From: Cristatella mucedo
Taxonomy: Eukaryota; Bryozoa; Phylactolaemata; Cristatellidae
DNA: 64,000 nucleotides
Assembly (NCBI GenBank): GCA_009760855.2
Contig: WPIO01000099.1
Coordinates: forward strand, 691,501-755,500
Direction of reading: 5' to 3'
Shown: positions 44,409 through 54,998 of the stretch, piece after piece
Layout of the letters: each line of letters starts with the position of its first letter
Position numbering within the stretch: the stretch's first letter is position 1
The notes under the pieces: generated by a model
What the model was told of the DNA's origin: nothing
The model's input: only the letters and a program-made list of their open reading frames with translations
The model's database searches: none
Program-made: the position numbers and the translations under genes

Positions 44409-46936
44409 CAAATCTGCTGCGAATAGCTCCAAAAAGTCTGGACTATCAAACTACGCTACATACACAATGTATCCAGAAAATTTCGCGCGATTCCGCTCAC
44501 GCGTTTCACGAAGTCCACTTAAATAAGATGGAAGTGGCCCAGGCCAATACCGCGATCTACCGCAATCCATCGCAATCCACTGCATTCCACCATGCATCGA
44601 AAGAAATCCTGATCGAAAAGCACCTTTTTTATGCATATGACAGCACACTCTGCGATAATTGCATTAAACGAATTTCACTTGCATTGGCAGGGCCGTTCTC
44701 GTGCAATGCGCTGCAATCGTCGGCAGTAGCCCGGGCCATTACCGCAGTCCACTTCAATCCACAGAATCCATCGCATAAAAAATTGAAATACATTGCGCCG
44801 AGCTCTAGTTTTTATTGCATATTAAAGTGCACCGTGCTATGTGATCAACCACCTAAAATAAAAAAAAATTGTGCAACCTCGCACTGCGGCAATGGGTGGC
44901 AATCGCCTGAAATGACCTGGAAAACTACCGCAATCCACTCTATTCCAGTGCAAATCATCCTCAAATCGCCATCGCGAACCTCTAATTGACATTGCATATA
45001 GGGCTAGACTCAGTTCAAAGTGCATCCACAAAATTTCGCTCCATTGTGCACACGCGTTCTCATGCAATGAATTGCAATCCACTGCAACGACCCGGTCCCA
45101 TACCGCAATCCACCTCAATCCACCGAAATCCGCTGCAATCTGCTACACAGCGACCAGAAAGCGTACACTAGAAGCTCTAATTATGATTGCACTCTGCTCT
45201 ACTCTTCGGTTATTGTGTACTTGCATAACTACACTGTAATTGCCTCGGCCATTCTGCAGCAGTGTACTGCAATCGACTGCAACTGCCCGGGCCAGTACGT
45301 CAATGCACCTCAACCCGCCGAAAATTGACCAGAATACGTACACCTGAAGTTCTAATAGTGATTGCACGTTGCTCTAATTTTTTGTTACTGTGTAATCCCA
45401 CAATTTTACTACAATCACCTCGATCATTCGGCAGCAATGCACTGCAATTGACTGCAATGGCCCGGGCCAATATCTCAATTTACAGCAATCTGATGCAAAA
45501 TACCCTGAAATCGGTTTCGCAATGCTTCAATTTTTAATGCATGTTTCAAAGCACAGTGTTTAAATTCAGCCACATAATTTTAAGCAATTTCACTCGTAAA
45601 ATCTCGGGTAATGCATGGCAATCTACGGCATCGGCTCGCCTCGAAGCAGCAATCCACTACAATCCGTGGCAATTGACACTAAATTAGCTGCAAGAAGTTC
45701 CGAACGTCATTGCATTTCAAATTTTTGTGTGCTAAAAGTGAAATCGTAGGACTTTCAAGCTATTTTGCACGTTAATTGTCAACAATACACGGCAATTGAC
45801 AGCAATGGCAGGGACCAATACCGAAATCCGTGGCAAATTGACGAGAAATCGGTTGCACCAAGCTCCAATTCTCATTCCGCGTAGCATCTCACTGCGTGCA
45901 CACATACATTCAACCAGCTCTGACCGTTAAATCGTGGGCAATGCATGGCAATCGACGGCAATGGCCCGGGCAAATACGGCAATCTATTATGGTCCGTCGC
46001 AAATCTCTGGAAAGTGACTGGGCCAAGATCAAATATATCTTACCTGTCACAGCCCACTGTATTGAAAGTGCAATCGAATCCTTTCAACCAATCGCGTACG
46101 TACAATCGCGAGCAATGAACGGCAATCGACAGCAAAGTCCTTGGCCAATACCCCAATTTCAGGCGAATTGAAGAGAAATTTGCAGCCCGGAAGCCTCAAT
46201 TGTCATTACATATAACATTCCGCTGCATCCAAAGTAAAACCGTGAAACTTTCAAGATGCTTTGTTTGGTAACTGTCAGCAATGCACGGCAATCAACAGCA
46301 ATGGTAGGGCCCGATAGCGAAAGCCGTTGAGAATCGGCAAGATTGGCTGCGATAAACTGAAACTCTCGTTCCACGTAACATGTACCTGGGTGCGTGCATA
46401 ATTTTCACCCATGGGACGCATTCAATCGACGGCAACCAGCGGCAATCGCCTGGGGAAAGCCAATCTATAACGGACAGTTACAAATGCACCGACAGTTGCT
46501 GAGAGAAGCTCCAACGTTTCTTGTGTATTGCACTGCACTGCATTAAAAGTGCAGCCACATCCTTCTATAAATCGACAAAGACACAATCGAGGGCAATGTA
46601 CGGCAACGGCCCGGTCTCTGCAGCAATCTGGTTCAAATTTGCTGGAAATTGGCTGCTTGAATTTGTAATAACCCTACTACATAACGCTCGCTGTGGGCGC
46701 GCACGCTGTCCTTTTTCAACCTTGGGCAATCGATGGCAATCGACGGCAATTGCCAGAGACAATACAGCAATCCATGATTGTCTGTTACAATTACAAACAA
46801 AGCTGGTGGGAGAAGATCCCATTTTCTTGCGTAACAGTGTGCTGTATTAAAAGTGCAACCGCGTCCTATCAACCAATCTTGAACGTACTTGCGAGGACAA
46901 TGCACGGCAATCGACGGCAATGGCCTGGGAAAATAC
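44409..46936 (+). repeat. Diverged tandem array, period about 170 bp, about 15 units
   Basis: A core like CAATCGACGGCAATGGCCC followed by GGGCCAATACCGCAATCCAC recurs near 44535, 44735, 44905, 45075, 45285, 45460, 45630, 45805, 45960, 46135, 46300, 46450, 46610, 46750 and 46920. Mean spacing is about 170 bp, range about 140-210. Between cores another shared part reads like TGCATT...AAAGTGCAACC...TTTCAACCAATC. Units are quite diverged from each other and all have one orientation. Confidence 0.82.
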
Positions 46937-47160
46937 GGGTGGATTTGACGAGAACTAAAATGGATTGCGGCGGATTGCGGTACAGGCGTCCGGGTCAAAG
47001 TCCATTTGCGTAAGTGCGCGTGCGGGCAGGGACATGGAATTTTGTGAACAGATAAATTCGAACGTGTACTACAATATCGGCAAAAAATTTGAGCTCTGCA
47101 ACGCCTACGTCTGGTCGTGGCTACCCTAATTAGAGTGGATTGCGGCAATTCGTCGAACCC
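46937..47160 (-). repeat. Right terminal inverted repeat of the foldback element
   Basis: Inverted partner of 44174-44408. The inner part GGGTGGATTTGACGAGAACT mirrors the inner end of the left repeat. Confidence 0.88.
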
Positions 47161-47249
47161 ACGTGTAGCGCCTGAGTAGCGATCCAGTGCTCCTTCGGCG
47201 CTGTACAAATGAATTATATTTACTTACATTGCTCTGCATGGGCACGCAC

Positions 47250-47386
47250 TACAATAATTGCATGCAATTTTATGGGTAAATTACAATGACAGTGGAATAC
47301 AATCACAAAGGACATTCAAGCGTCGAATCGCCTGCTTTCTGTCGATTTTCGCTTTATTAGAGTGGATTGCAGTTAGTCATCGAACC
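47250..47386. mobile_element. Isolated end of a second foldback element copy
   Basis: TTAGAGTGGATTGCAGTTAG followed by TCATCGAACCC at 47356-47386 matches the last 30 bp of the intact element's right end. The sequence before it (ACAATAATTGCATGCAATTT) is not the intact element's right arm. No matching left end was found. Confidence 0.5.
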
Positions 47387-47700
47387 CAACGAATATCAAC
47401 AGTCCGGCTAGTGAACCAACTCGGATACAAGATCTGCAGTTTGTCATCGAGATGCGTTCCCTGCAGCTTATCAAATGCTTTGGCTGGTTTAAGATATAGT
47501 AATAGTAATAAGCGTAATAATAATAATAGTTCTTGTGCATTTCGCCGTAGATCTAGGTCTGTATCGAGACACTTAGCCAGCTGCAAGTGCATCGATAAGC
47601 ACGAAGTGATGACGTGCATGGTATCGCGCTTAGAGGTGTAACCGCGCAGAAGCTCGTCCCCCGGCTCTCTACCGGTGGACTGTGTGATGCAGTGCTGCGA

Positions 47701-47929
47701 TGCGGTTACGCGGCGCGCACCGGACCAACGGAGTTAACTGCGCGAACTCCCGAAGCCCGAGTATAACCAACTACCCGGTGCGTTTACGCGGCGCGTATCG
47801 GTCCGACGGAGTTAACTGCGTGAACTCCCGAAGCCCGACTATAATAACTACCCTACGCGTTTACGCGGCCGTACCGGACCGACGGAGTTAACTGCGCGAA
47901 CTCCCGAAGTCCGAAAACTACCCTATGCG
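47701..47929 (+). repeat. Tandem repeat, period 77-78 bp, three copies
   Basis: Units start at 47701, 47779 and 47856, each with TTACGCGGC, GACGGAGTTAACTGCG and GAACTCCCGAAG, then CTACCC. Confidence 0.85.
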
Positions 47930-48143
47930 CGCGTCGCTAGCGATTGTCCCAACCCCGAAGGAGGGCCGCTACAGCACCCCAAGATACGAGCAGCGAACTG
48001 AGTAGCCGACAGAACACAACTGCGAAGTCTAAGTTGCACTTAGCTGTCCGTCGCCGTAGGTTCGTCTCTCGTGCTCTCGAAGCGTAGTCTCGCATCGACT
48101 ACCGAAGCTGCAGCCCTGAGCTCTGTCAATCCTGCGATTTATA

Positions 48144-48275
48144 CTCTCCCTCTCCCTCTCCCTCTCCCTCTCCCTCTCCCCTCTCCCTCTCCCTCTCCCT
48201 CTCCCTCCCTCCCCTCTCCCTCTCCCTCTCCCTCTCCCTCTCCCTCTCCCTCTCCCTCTCCCTCTCCCTCTCCCT

Positions 48276-48321
<46 letters not shown>
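48144..48321 (+). repeat. CCCTCT hexamer array running into TC repeats
   Basis: CTCCCT units from 48144 to about 48290 with small interruptions, then pure TC to 48321. Confidence 0.92.
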
Positions 48322-48324
<3 letters not shown>

Positions 48325-48403
48325 CTCTCGACCTTGGGCGTAGCTGTTATTGTTTTTGTCGGACCCTAGCTCTCGATGTCCGTCCTAGGCCTAATTCTCT
48401 TTG

Positions 48404-48516
48404 GCTAGTCCTTGGCTAGCCCTTGGCTAGCCCTTGGTCAGTCCTTGGCCAGTCCTTGGCCAGTCCTTGGCCAGTCCTTGGCTAGTCCTTGACCAATCCT
48501 TGGCCAATCCTAGGGT
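48404..48516 (+). repeat. Minisatellite, 11-12 bp unit
   Basis: About ten copies of TCCTTGGCCAG with variants (CCTTGGCTAGC, CCTTGACCAAT). Confidence 0.85.
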
Positions 48517-48837
48517 AGTCCGCCTGCTACGGTTGCTCTAGGTGCCCTAGTCAGACCCACTAAGGCAAGGGCTAATATCGCGGCTAGCCTGAGAGCTGCT
48601 CCGTTGCAAACGGCCAACCCGCCAAAGCGCTCGGGTATCGTTGTTGCGCCAGTATACTAAAGTGCACTAGCACACCCTTGAGGCTGCCGGCTAATGAAAT
48701 GTCTGGCTAGCTACATGCACTGAATCAAGCATAGAGAGCATACGAAGCACAAAGTAGCGAAAAGATTCAAGTTCACTGGGGTGGAGAGAAGGCGACAGTC
48801 GGTCGGGACATTCGCATCTAGAGCTTTGAATTAAATG

Positions 48838-49862
48838 ATACAAACTCACTAGCTGCGTGCATTGATGACATCCACACATGGATGGCAGCAAATTTTCTAA
48901 AACTTAACGATGATAAAACTAACTTACTAGTTATGGGCAAACCCAGTGTGATCCAGAGATTGGAAAGGCTGACTCTCAAAATTGGCTCTGCCAGCATATC
49001 TCCAGTTGAATCAGCTCGAAATCTAGGTGTCATATTCCAAAGCGACCTCTCGTTAGACGACCATATCAGCGCCACAGTCAAATCCGCCTATTTTCAGCTT
49101 CATAACATTGCTAAAATTAGGGCTTGTTTAGATAAGGATACCACGTCCAAGTTGGTCCATGCATTCGTGACATCCCGTCTCGACTTCTGCAACTCACTGC
49201 TTACTGGCCTACCAGCATGTGCGATCAGGCGATTGCAGCTTGTGCAAAACTCTGCAGCTAGGCTTGTCTGTCGTGAGCGTCGTAGCTGCCACACTACTCC
49301 ACTTCTCGCCGACCTGCACTGGCTACCAGTCAAGCAACGGATCGACTTCAAGGTTTTGTCCCTCACTTTTAGGTCCCTTAATTCTATGGCTCCAGCCTAT
49401 CTGTCAGATATACTACCCCATCAGGCCAAGCATCGTACCACCAGCTTTTCGGAATCCAACAGTCTACAAATACCTCGTACAAACCTTAAATCCTTTGGAG
49501 ACCGTGCATTTAGTTCATATGCTCCCAAAGCCTGGAACTGCCTCCCGACCTGCGTCAGAACATCCCCTGACCTGACCACATTTAAAAGGAACCAAAAAAC
49601 ACACCTATTTAGGACAGCATTTAGTGGGTCCCTGTGATTCGTCCTTGATGTGCTTATGCGTGCTGACACTGTGCATGCTGCCACTAACCACATTCGCATG
49701 CTGACCCTGTGCATGTCACCCCTAACCATATTATTCATTTTGTTTGTTTTTCAAGCATGATTGTACTTACCATTCAATTGCATTTCCCTTTGCAGCAAAT
49801 GTAAAGCGCCTAGAGAGAGATTGAGTTCTCTGAGGGTGCTTTATCAAGCGAATTATTATTAT
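48838..49862 (+). mobile_element. LINE-A, 5'-truncated copy with an intact 251-codon C-terminal frame
   Basis: The break at 48838 falls in the codons for [19 protein letters not shown]. From 48882 the frame is open to the stop after TAFSGSL (49637): [80 protein letters not shown] 3' UTR of about 160 bp, the hairpin tail (49796-49850) and ATT repeats follow. It is the best preserved 3' portion of this family here. Confidence 0.9.
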
Positions 49863-50089
49863 TTATTAAACATTACGATAAAGAGTCCATGTCCAGAGAA
49901 AGAGTCTACGTGACCGCGACAAATGATTACAGGCGTTCAGCATCAGCCGCGGCGTTCAATATGTCTCGCACGCCGCTCCAAGCATCACTAAACTGCCAAC
50001 CGGGAGAAAGGGCAACAAAATGGCCAAGCCTCGGGGGGAGGGAGAAACTCCCGCGCATGGCCAAAAGCCTCGAGCGCAACTGAATTAAT

Positions 50090-50315
50090 GCTACTTGGCA
50101 TATATATATATGTATATATATATATATTTAATATATTTATATACTTCATGGCGCTATAAAAATGAATTATATATATATAATTGATTTGTATAGCGCCACG
50201 AGAGAACTTAATCTCTTGTCTGGCGCTTCATATATGCCGCGGGACTCGAACCCACGACCTCGTCCAGACCTTGGTTGGGCGATCACCTACACCACAGGGC
50301 CAAACCAGCGCGGCA
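50090..50315 (-). mobile_element. SINE-A, antisense, plus a second SINE tail
   Basis: TTGATTTGTATAGCGCCACG, AGAACTTAATCTCTTGTCTG, GGGACTCGAACCCACGACC (B-box complement), CACCTACACCACAGGGCC (A-box complement). Left of it, 50100-50165 has TA repeats and a sense tail GGCGCTATAAAAATG. Confidence 0.75.
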
Positions 50316-50755
50316 AAAAACCACAGCTCCAATTACTGGAGGCCATCGTGGCTGCGGGAGTGGCCTAAGTACCATCGTCGTGCACCGAGTAGCTACTCCC
50401 GATCGGAGAGTGGTTCATAAATGAGAATGGCAGGGCGACGTCGGTTGAAACAACGCCCATTAACACTAACTTGAGGCTCGAAACTAGTGCCGATAAATCC
50501 AAAAAACGGCGTTGAGCCGTTGCCAGTAATTAGCTCATTGAAAACGGCAACGTAGCCTCATCCCCGTGCCAGCTTGCGGCGTGTTTAAGAAAGTGAATTT
50601 GAAAAAGAAAAAAATCATCAAACTCGAAAGACCGTCAAGCTACTTTCAAAGTAAAGCAACAGGTTGGCCGATTAAAAAGACTTTTTTTACACAATGGCAG
50701 AAGAGCCTTCACCGCTTCCGTTCCGCTTTTCATTAGCAATTAACTTTTAAGTCCT

Positions 50756-51515
50756 TCATTCTTTGTATCCAAACTAAGTATCAGGTCTACTCCCTCACCA
50801 GACTAAGCATCGTACCACTCGTTTTTCGGAATTTAATTGTCTAGATATACCTCGTACAAACCTCAAATCCTTTGGAGACCGTGCCTTTAGTTCTTATGGT
50901 CCCAAAGCCTTGAGTTCACTCATGACTTGCGTCACGACGTCTCCTAACTTGACCACATTAAAAACGAAACTAAAAAGTATCTGTTTTTCACAGCATTTGG
51001 CGTGTCCCTATGATTCGTCCATTGTGTTGTTGTGTGACGGTGTCTCCAGCGGCGGCTGTTCTAGTGGGAGTCTTACGGAGACAGATCTGGCGCACGTGCG
51101 CAGTAAACGAGACTCTCCTTTATTCCTCTCAACGGGCACATATATAAGAGCCCGATTAATCACAGCAGCGACACGAAATATAACCTGCATTAGTGGCCTG
51201 ACGCTTCGCTGTGCTGCATCGATGGTTTGGCTGCTGGCCATAGGTGAGGCATGTGTGCATTAGTGTCGGGCGCCTCGCTAATTACAGCAGAAGCCGCAGG
51301 CGCACGCCACACTGTGCATGCTGACACTGAGCATGCAGCCACTAACCACGCTTGCATGCCGAACATGTGCACGTCACCCCTAACCACGTTATGCATGTTG
51401 TTTCTTGAGCATGCTACCATTAACCATTCGATCGTGCTTCCTGTGCAGCAAATTTAAAGTGCCTAGAAGGAGACTGAGTTCTCTGAGGGTGGCATATCAA
51501 ATGTATTATTATTAT
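50756..51515 (+). mobile_element. LINE-A C-terminus, UTR and tail, split by a 284-bp block
   Basis: ACTCCCTCACCAGACTAAGC, CAAACCTCAAATCCTTTGG and CAAAGCCTTGAGTTC, then the UTR to about 51027. It resumes at 51312 with CTGTGCATGCTGACACTG and ends in the hairpin tail and ATT repeats. Confidence 0.75.
51028..51311. mobile_element. LTR-like insertion in a LINE-A 3' UTR
   Basis: Interrupts the LINE-A UTR. TGTTGTGTGACGGTG at the left and CGCACGCCACA at the right give TG...CA ends. Inside is ACATATATAAGAGCCCG, a TATA-like box. No exact target duplication was found, so the borders are approximate. Confidence 0.4.
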
Positions 51516-52125
51516 TAAGGATATGCTGCGGGACTCAATTTCACGGCCCCAGGCCATTAAGGGCGAGCGCCTTACTTCCGGGTGAAGGTCAAGGGGTGAA
51601 AAGTTCGTAGAATTTACGGTAGTATTTATGGCTGCAGCACCCGTATCCATGACGTGCGTCGTAAAGTGCGAGCATATGAACTCTTCGTCAAAATCAAGAG
51701 TACAGTTTGCATAATTGGAAAACAGTTTTAAATTAAAAGCTGATGTGCACGTAGCAAGCAAACGGCCCACGCTTATGGTGGTCTCACAATGTACCACAAT
51801 TTCCATGAGCGAAATGATGTCTCATTCACGACACGTTTAAGCTCTAGCAGGTCCCCTTGGCCCGTAGCAAAGGATGAATGGGTAACCGGAAGCCGTGCAG
51901 GAAGTAGTATGGCCGAGCCATGCAGTTTGCCGGCTACTCCTAGCCCGGTCCTGGTGAGCAGCTGAGTGATTGACACATTTTCTGACCAGCACACTTCGTA
52001 AGAGCAGAGTGCACGCGTGATAATTTCCAGGTGAGCTCCTAAGCAGCCCACAACGGCTCCGTACGCTGCACGTAGCCGTTTGCACTGATCGTCGAGCGTC
52101 TTCCGTCGGCGCTGACGCTAAGCCA

Positions 52126-52636
52126 GTAATAATAATAATAATAATGCACTTGATAAAGCGCCCTCAGAGAACTCAATCTCTCTCTAGGCGCTTTACATTT
52201 GCTGCAAAGGGAAACGCGATTGAATCGTGAGTAATATCATGCTTGATAAACAACATGAATAACATGGTTAGGGGTGACATGCACAGGGTCAGCAAGCAAG
52301 TGTGGTTAGTGGCAGCATGCACAGTGTCAGCACGCACAAGCACTTGAAAGACGAATCACAGGGACCCACTGAATGCTGTCCTAAATAGGTTTGTTTTTCA
52401 AGTTCTCTTTAAATGTGGTCAAGTCAGGGGATGTTCTGTCGCAAGTCGGGAGGGTGTGTGTTCCAGGCATTGGGAGCATACGAACTAAATGCACGGTCTC
52501 CAAAGGATTTAAGGTTTGTACGAGATATTGGTAAACTTTTGGATTCCGAAAAGCGGGTGGTATGATGCTTGGCCTGGTGGGGGAGTAGATCTGAGAGATA
52601 GGCTGGAGCCAAAGAATGAAGTGACCTAAAAAGTGA
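52126..52636 (-). mobile_element. LINE-A 3' part, antisense, 5'-truncated
   Basis: AAT repeats and tail 52126-52210, UTR, then the complement of [19 protein letters not shown] (52612 on) down to a broken APNAWN block. Confidence 0.78.
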
Positions 52637-53111
52637 TACAGAAAGCGCGAAAAAACGAGTTTTGGTGGCTCGGTTCTGAAACGAAAGCCGAGATTGGTTT
52701 GCGAGTAGTTTACTTTCTCTTAGTAGTTGGCAAGAAATTTTGGTCGTTCCTATTGTGCCAGCCAGCTACTAGCCCCGTTTGAGTTTTACTTTCAGTCTGC
52801 TGCCGGTTGCCACTCTCTAACGGGTCCTTTCAGCTGCCTGTTACATGAGCTCATGTTTGACCTTGCGTCGCTTGTCTTGCCATGCTTTGTGGCAAGCTGT
52901 TGGATGATTTTTCAACGAGGGGTTATCGAAGCGCCTCATTCAGTTGCTTTTTTTTGCATTCGCTCGTTCTTGTTGGCGTTCAGCTTCGCGTGAAAGTGGT
53001 TTGCGGTTGAACAAGTAGATGGATTTTTACAGCGCTTAATGGGCCTGGCAGGGCATGTCGCTGCCCTGCTCACACGAACTGCCGGCTCCTGGCTGCCGTT
53101 TCGGGAGTAAT

Positions 53112-53224
53112 CCTCAAACAGCATTCGATCATGCTTCCTTCACAGCATATGCAAAGTGCCGAGAAAGAAATCACGTTCCCCGATGGGGCTATGCAAATGT
53201 ATCATTGTTATTATTATTATTATT
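53112..53224 (+). mobile_element. LINE-A/SINE-type tail
   Basis: ATGCTTCCTTCACAGCATATG, GCAAAGTGCCGAGAAAGAA, GGGGCTATGCAAATG, ATT repeats. Confidence 0.55.
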
Positions 53225-53504
53225 AGAAGCCCTAGCGCCAGACAGCTCGCAATAGCTAGCTGTCGTTTCGCTGTCGTCCCTTTGCAGCACAGGTCCATGC
53301 TGCTTGCAAGCTTGCCTCGGCCGTGCCTTTCGCGAAACTCCTCTTTGCGAGTGCTCGTGTGCAGAGGTGCTGCCCGCCTTAGCTCGCAATTGGGGTGGCT
53401 CTGATTCAAGATGCAAATTAGCTAGATCCTGTCAGCTGTAGAAGTTATTAGCGGTTCCTGAATTGTAAGAATTGGGAGCTGTGCGTGCCGCAAATCAATA
53501 AATG

Positions 53505-53680
53505 AATCCTAGCTGATTAAACAGCTCTTTTGTATAGCGACAGAAGAGCCTTTACGGCCATCACCACCGCCTGCAGTGGCAATAAAGGATCGCCCACCGA
53601 AGCAATCGAACCCACGACCTCGGGACCGAGGTCGTGGAAGCAACTGCCTCACCTAGTGTGCCATCACGGCTCACCAATCG
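53505..53680 (-). mobile_element. SINE-B, antisense
   Basis: CTAGCTGATTAAACAGCTC, GAAGAGCCTTTACGGCCATC, AATCGAACCCACGACCTCG, CACCTAGTGTGCCATCACGG. Confidence 0.8.
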
Positions 53681-53994
53681 GAGGTTTAATATGTTTACAT
53701 CTGTAATGATGCTTAGTCAGCTGCGTTCTGAGCTTGGAATTAGCGAGTTGTTCGTATTGGCTGGTGCTGCGTAGCCTCGGCTCTTTGTGCCTTTAGAAAA
53801 TGTCGTTCTAGTCTAACGACACGGACTTTGCTCTTACCGTGTAGCGTTCTTCAATGCTTCCGTGCTCGGCTGCTGTCGGCCGTTTTTGTGTGTGTCGGTG
53901 AAGCTTGCACGACTTGCTAGCTGTGCTTTGGGTATGCCAGGTCAATCAGTGATTTCTTACTGTGACCCAAAAGACCAGCCACGGCTTTGATCTT

Positions 53995-54420
53995 TCTTGA
54001 TTAACTGAACTGCTGCACCAGTTTCAGTGTCCTTGTGCCTCCTTGTGATCTATGGGCAATAAATTAGCTCTACTATTCTTGAATTAAAGAGTGTCGACAA
54101 CAGACGCTTTTCTCTGTGTGTCGGAGGTTGTGAGTGTCACCTTAATCCTTATGAGCCGGCAATCTCTCTCCTACGGCCGAATTTGCCACACGATATCCAG
54201 CCATCTTCGCTGTCACTTACATGCTACTCACTTCCTTTCCTGTCCCATCCCGTCGCATGTATGCTTCTCGCCTTATCATTGTTGCGTTTGAGAAAGTCTG
54301 TGGGCTACCCAAGTGGGTGTTACACCGAATGTGTACTGAAAGCCAATTAGGCTTCGAGTGTGCTTTTTGAAAACTCCGATGTAAACCCACTTGATCCTTG
54401 TGGCTATGCGGAGTTACAAA
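53995..54420 (+). mobile_element. LINE-B C-terminal and 3' UTR fragment
   Basis: TGAACTGCTGCACCAGTTTCAG, CAATAAATTAGCT, the stretch CAGCCATCTTCGCTGTCACT, TTGTTGCGTTTGAGAAAGTC and ACCGAATGTGTACTGAAAGCC follow LINE-B 37625-38030 in order, with frameshifts. Confidence 0.7.
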
Positions 54421-54514
54421 AAGGAGTTGCATTTGTCAGGCATCTGAAGGGATTAGCTCCCTGCACATTCTTTCTGGCAAAGGACTTAAACTCAGAAGCT
54501 GCTATTCCACTTTA

Positions 54515-54990
54515 GGAATAATAATAATGACGCTAGGCTGTTTATGTAGCGCTCTAAGAGAACCTAATCTCTATCCTGGTGCTTTACAACTTGTGGCAAG
54601 AGAAACCGCACCCATGGGTAATGTGGCATCCATGGTGCCAAGCGTGCAAAAGCTAACAGGTATTATGTCTAGACCAGCATGCTAAAGCAAACATGATGGC
54701 ACTCACAGCCACCAATAAGTAAGACCTTTGGCTTGTAATATAGAATGAATCACGCGCAGGTAAGCAAGCAATGCATACGAGAGCAAAAAAGACAAGTTCA
54801 CTGGGGCAGAGAGAAAGCTGACCTGAGCAGATGCATCTTGAGCTGAAAATTAAGATTCAGTCATTGCTGGTAATGACCATAGCCGGAAGTGAGTTTCAGA
54901 CTTTCGGTGGATAGTAGCAGAAGGCTCGATCGCCTGCGGGTTTCGATTTTTAGGTCGAGAGACGGCAAGAAGACTAGATGCTTGAGGGGG
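54515..54990 (-). mobile_element. Third LINE-type 3' end (LINE-C), antisense
   Basis: The tail AATAATAATGACGC, TAGCGCTCTAAGAGAACC is followed by a UTR unlike LINE-A (ACAAGTTCACTGGGGCAGAG, shared with 48775-48790), then GCCGGAAGTGAGTTTCAGAC and AGCAGAAGGCTCGATCGCC, which resemble antisense L2-type C-terminal codons. Confidence 0.45.
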
Positions 54991-54998
54991 GACGGGTA

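Larger units (their letters stand above)
44174..47160. mobile_element. Foldback/Mutator-like non-autonomous transposon with an internal 170-bp satellite
   Basis: Starts GGGTTCGACGAATT and ends AATTCGTCGAACCC. The outer 130 bp of the two ends are inverted copies with about 6 differences by eye, and the inverted repeat continues with gaps to 44408 and 46937. Directly outside lie ACACGTAGC (44165-44173) and ACGTGTAGC (47161-47169), a 9-bp duplication with two differences. Flanks on both sides belong to one SINE-A, so the insertion is direct. Inside, about 15 same-orientation units share the core GGCCCGGGCCAATACCGC. No ORF longer than chance is present. Long TIRs plus a 9-bp duplication are typical of Mutator-like and Drosophila foldback elements; the class assignment is inference. 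Confidence 0.85.
44088..47225 (+). mobile_element. SINE-A interrupted by the foldback element
   Basis: The head CTGACCCAGTGGTTTGGGGC and GGCCTGAGCCC is at 44088-44173; the body and tail GCGCCTGAGTAGCGATCC, CGGCGCTGTACAAATGAATT are at 47167-47220. Together they form one SINE, with the 2,987-bp element between. Confidence 0.75.

Noticed and set aside
44000-47400. CRISPR-like array at 44-47 kb
   Set aside because: Units are about 170 bp, diverged, without constant short repeats and spacers, and the genome is eukaryotic.
47377-47619. Minus-strand frame with AKAFDKLQG resembling an RT motif
   Set aside because: The match is short and no neighbouring RT blocks are present.
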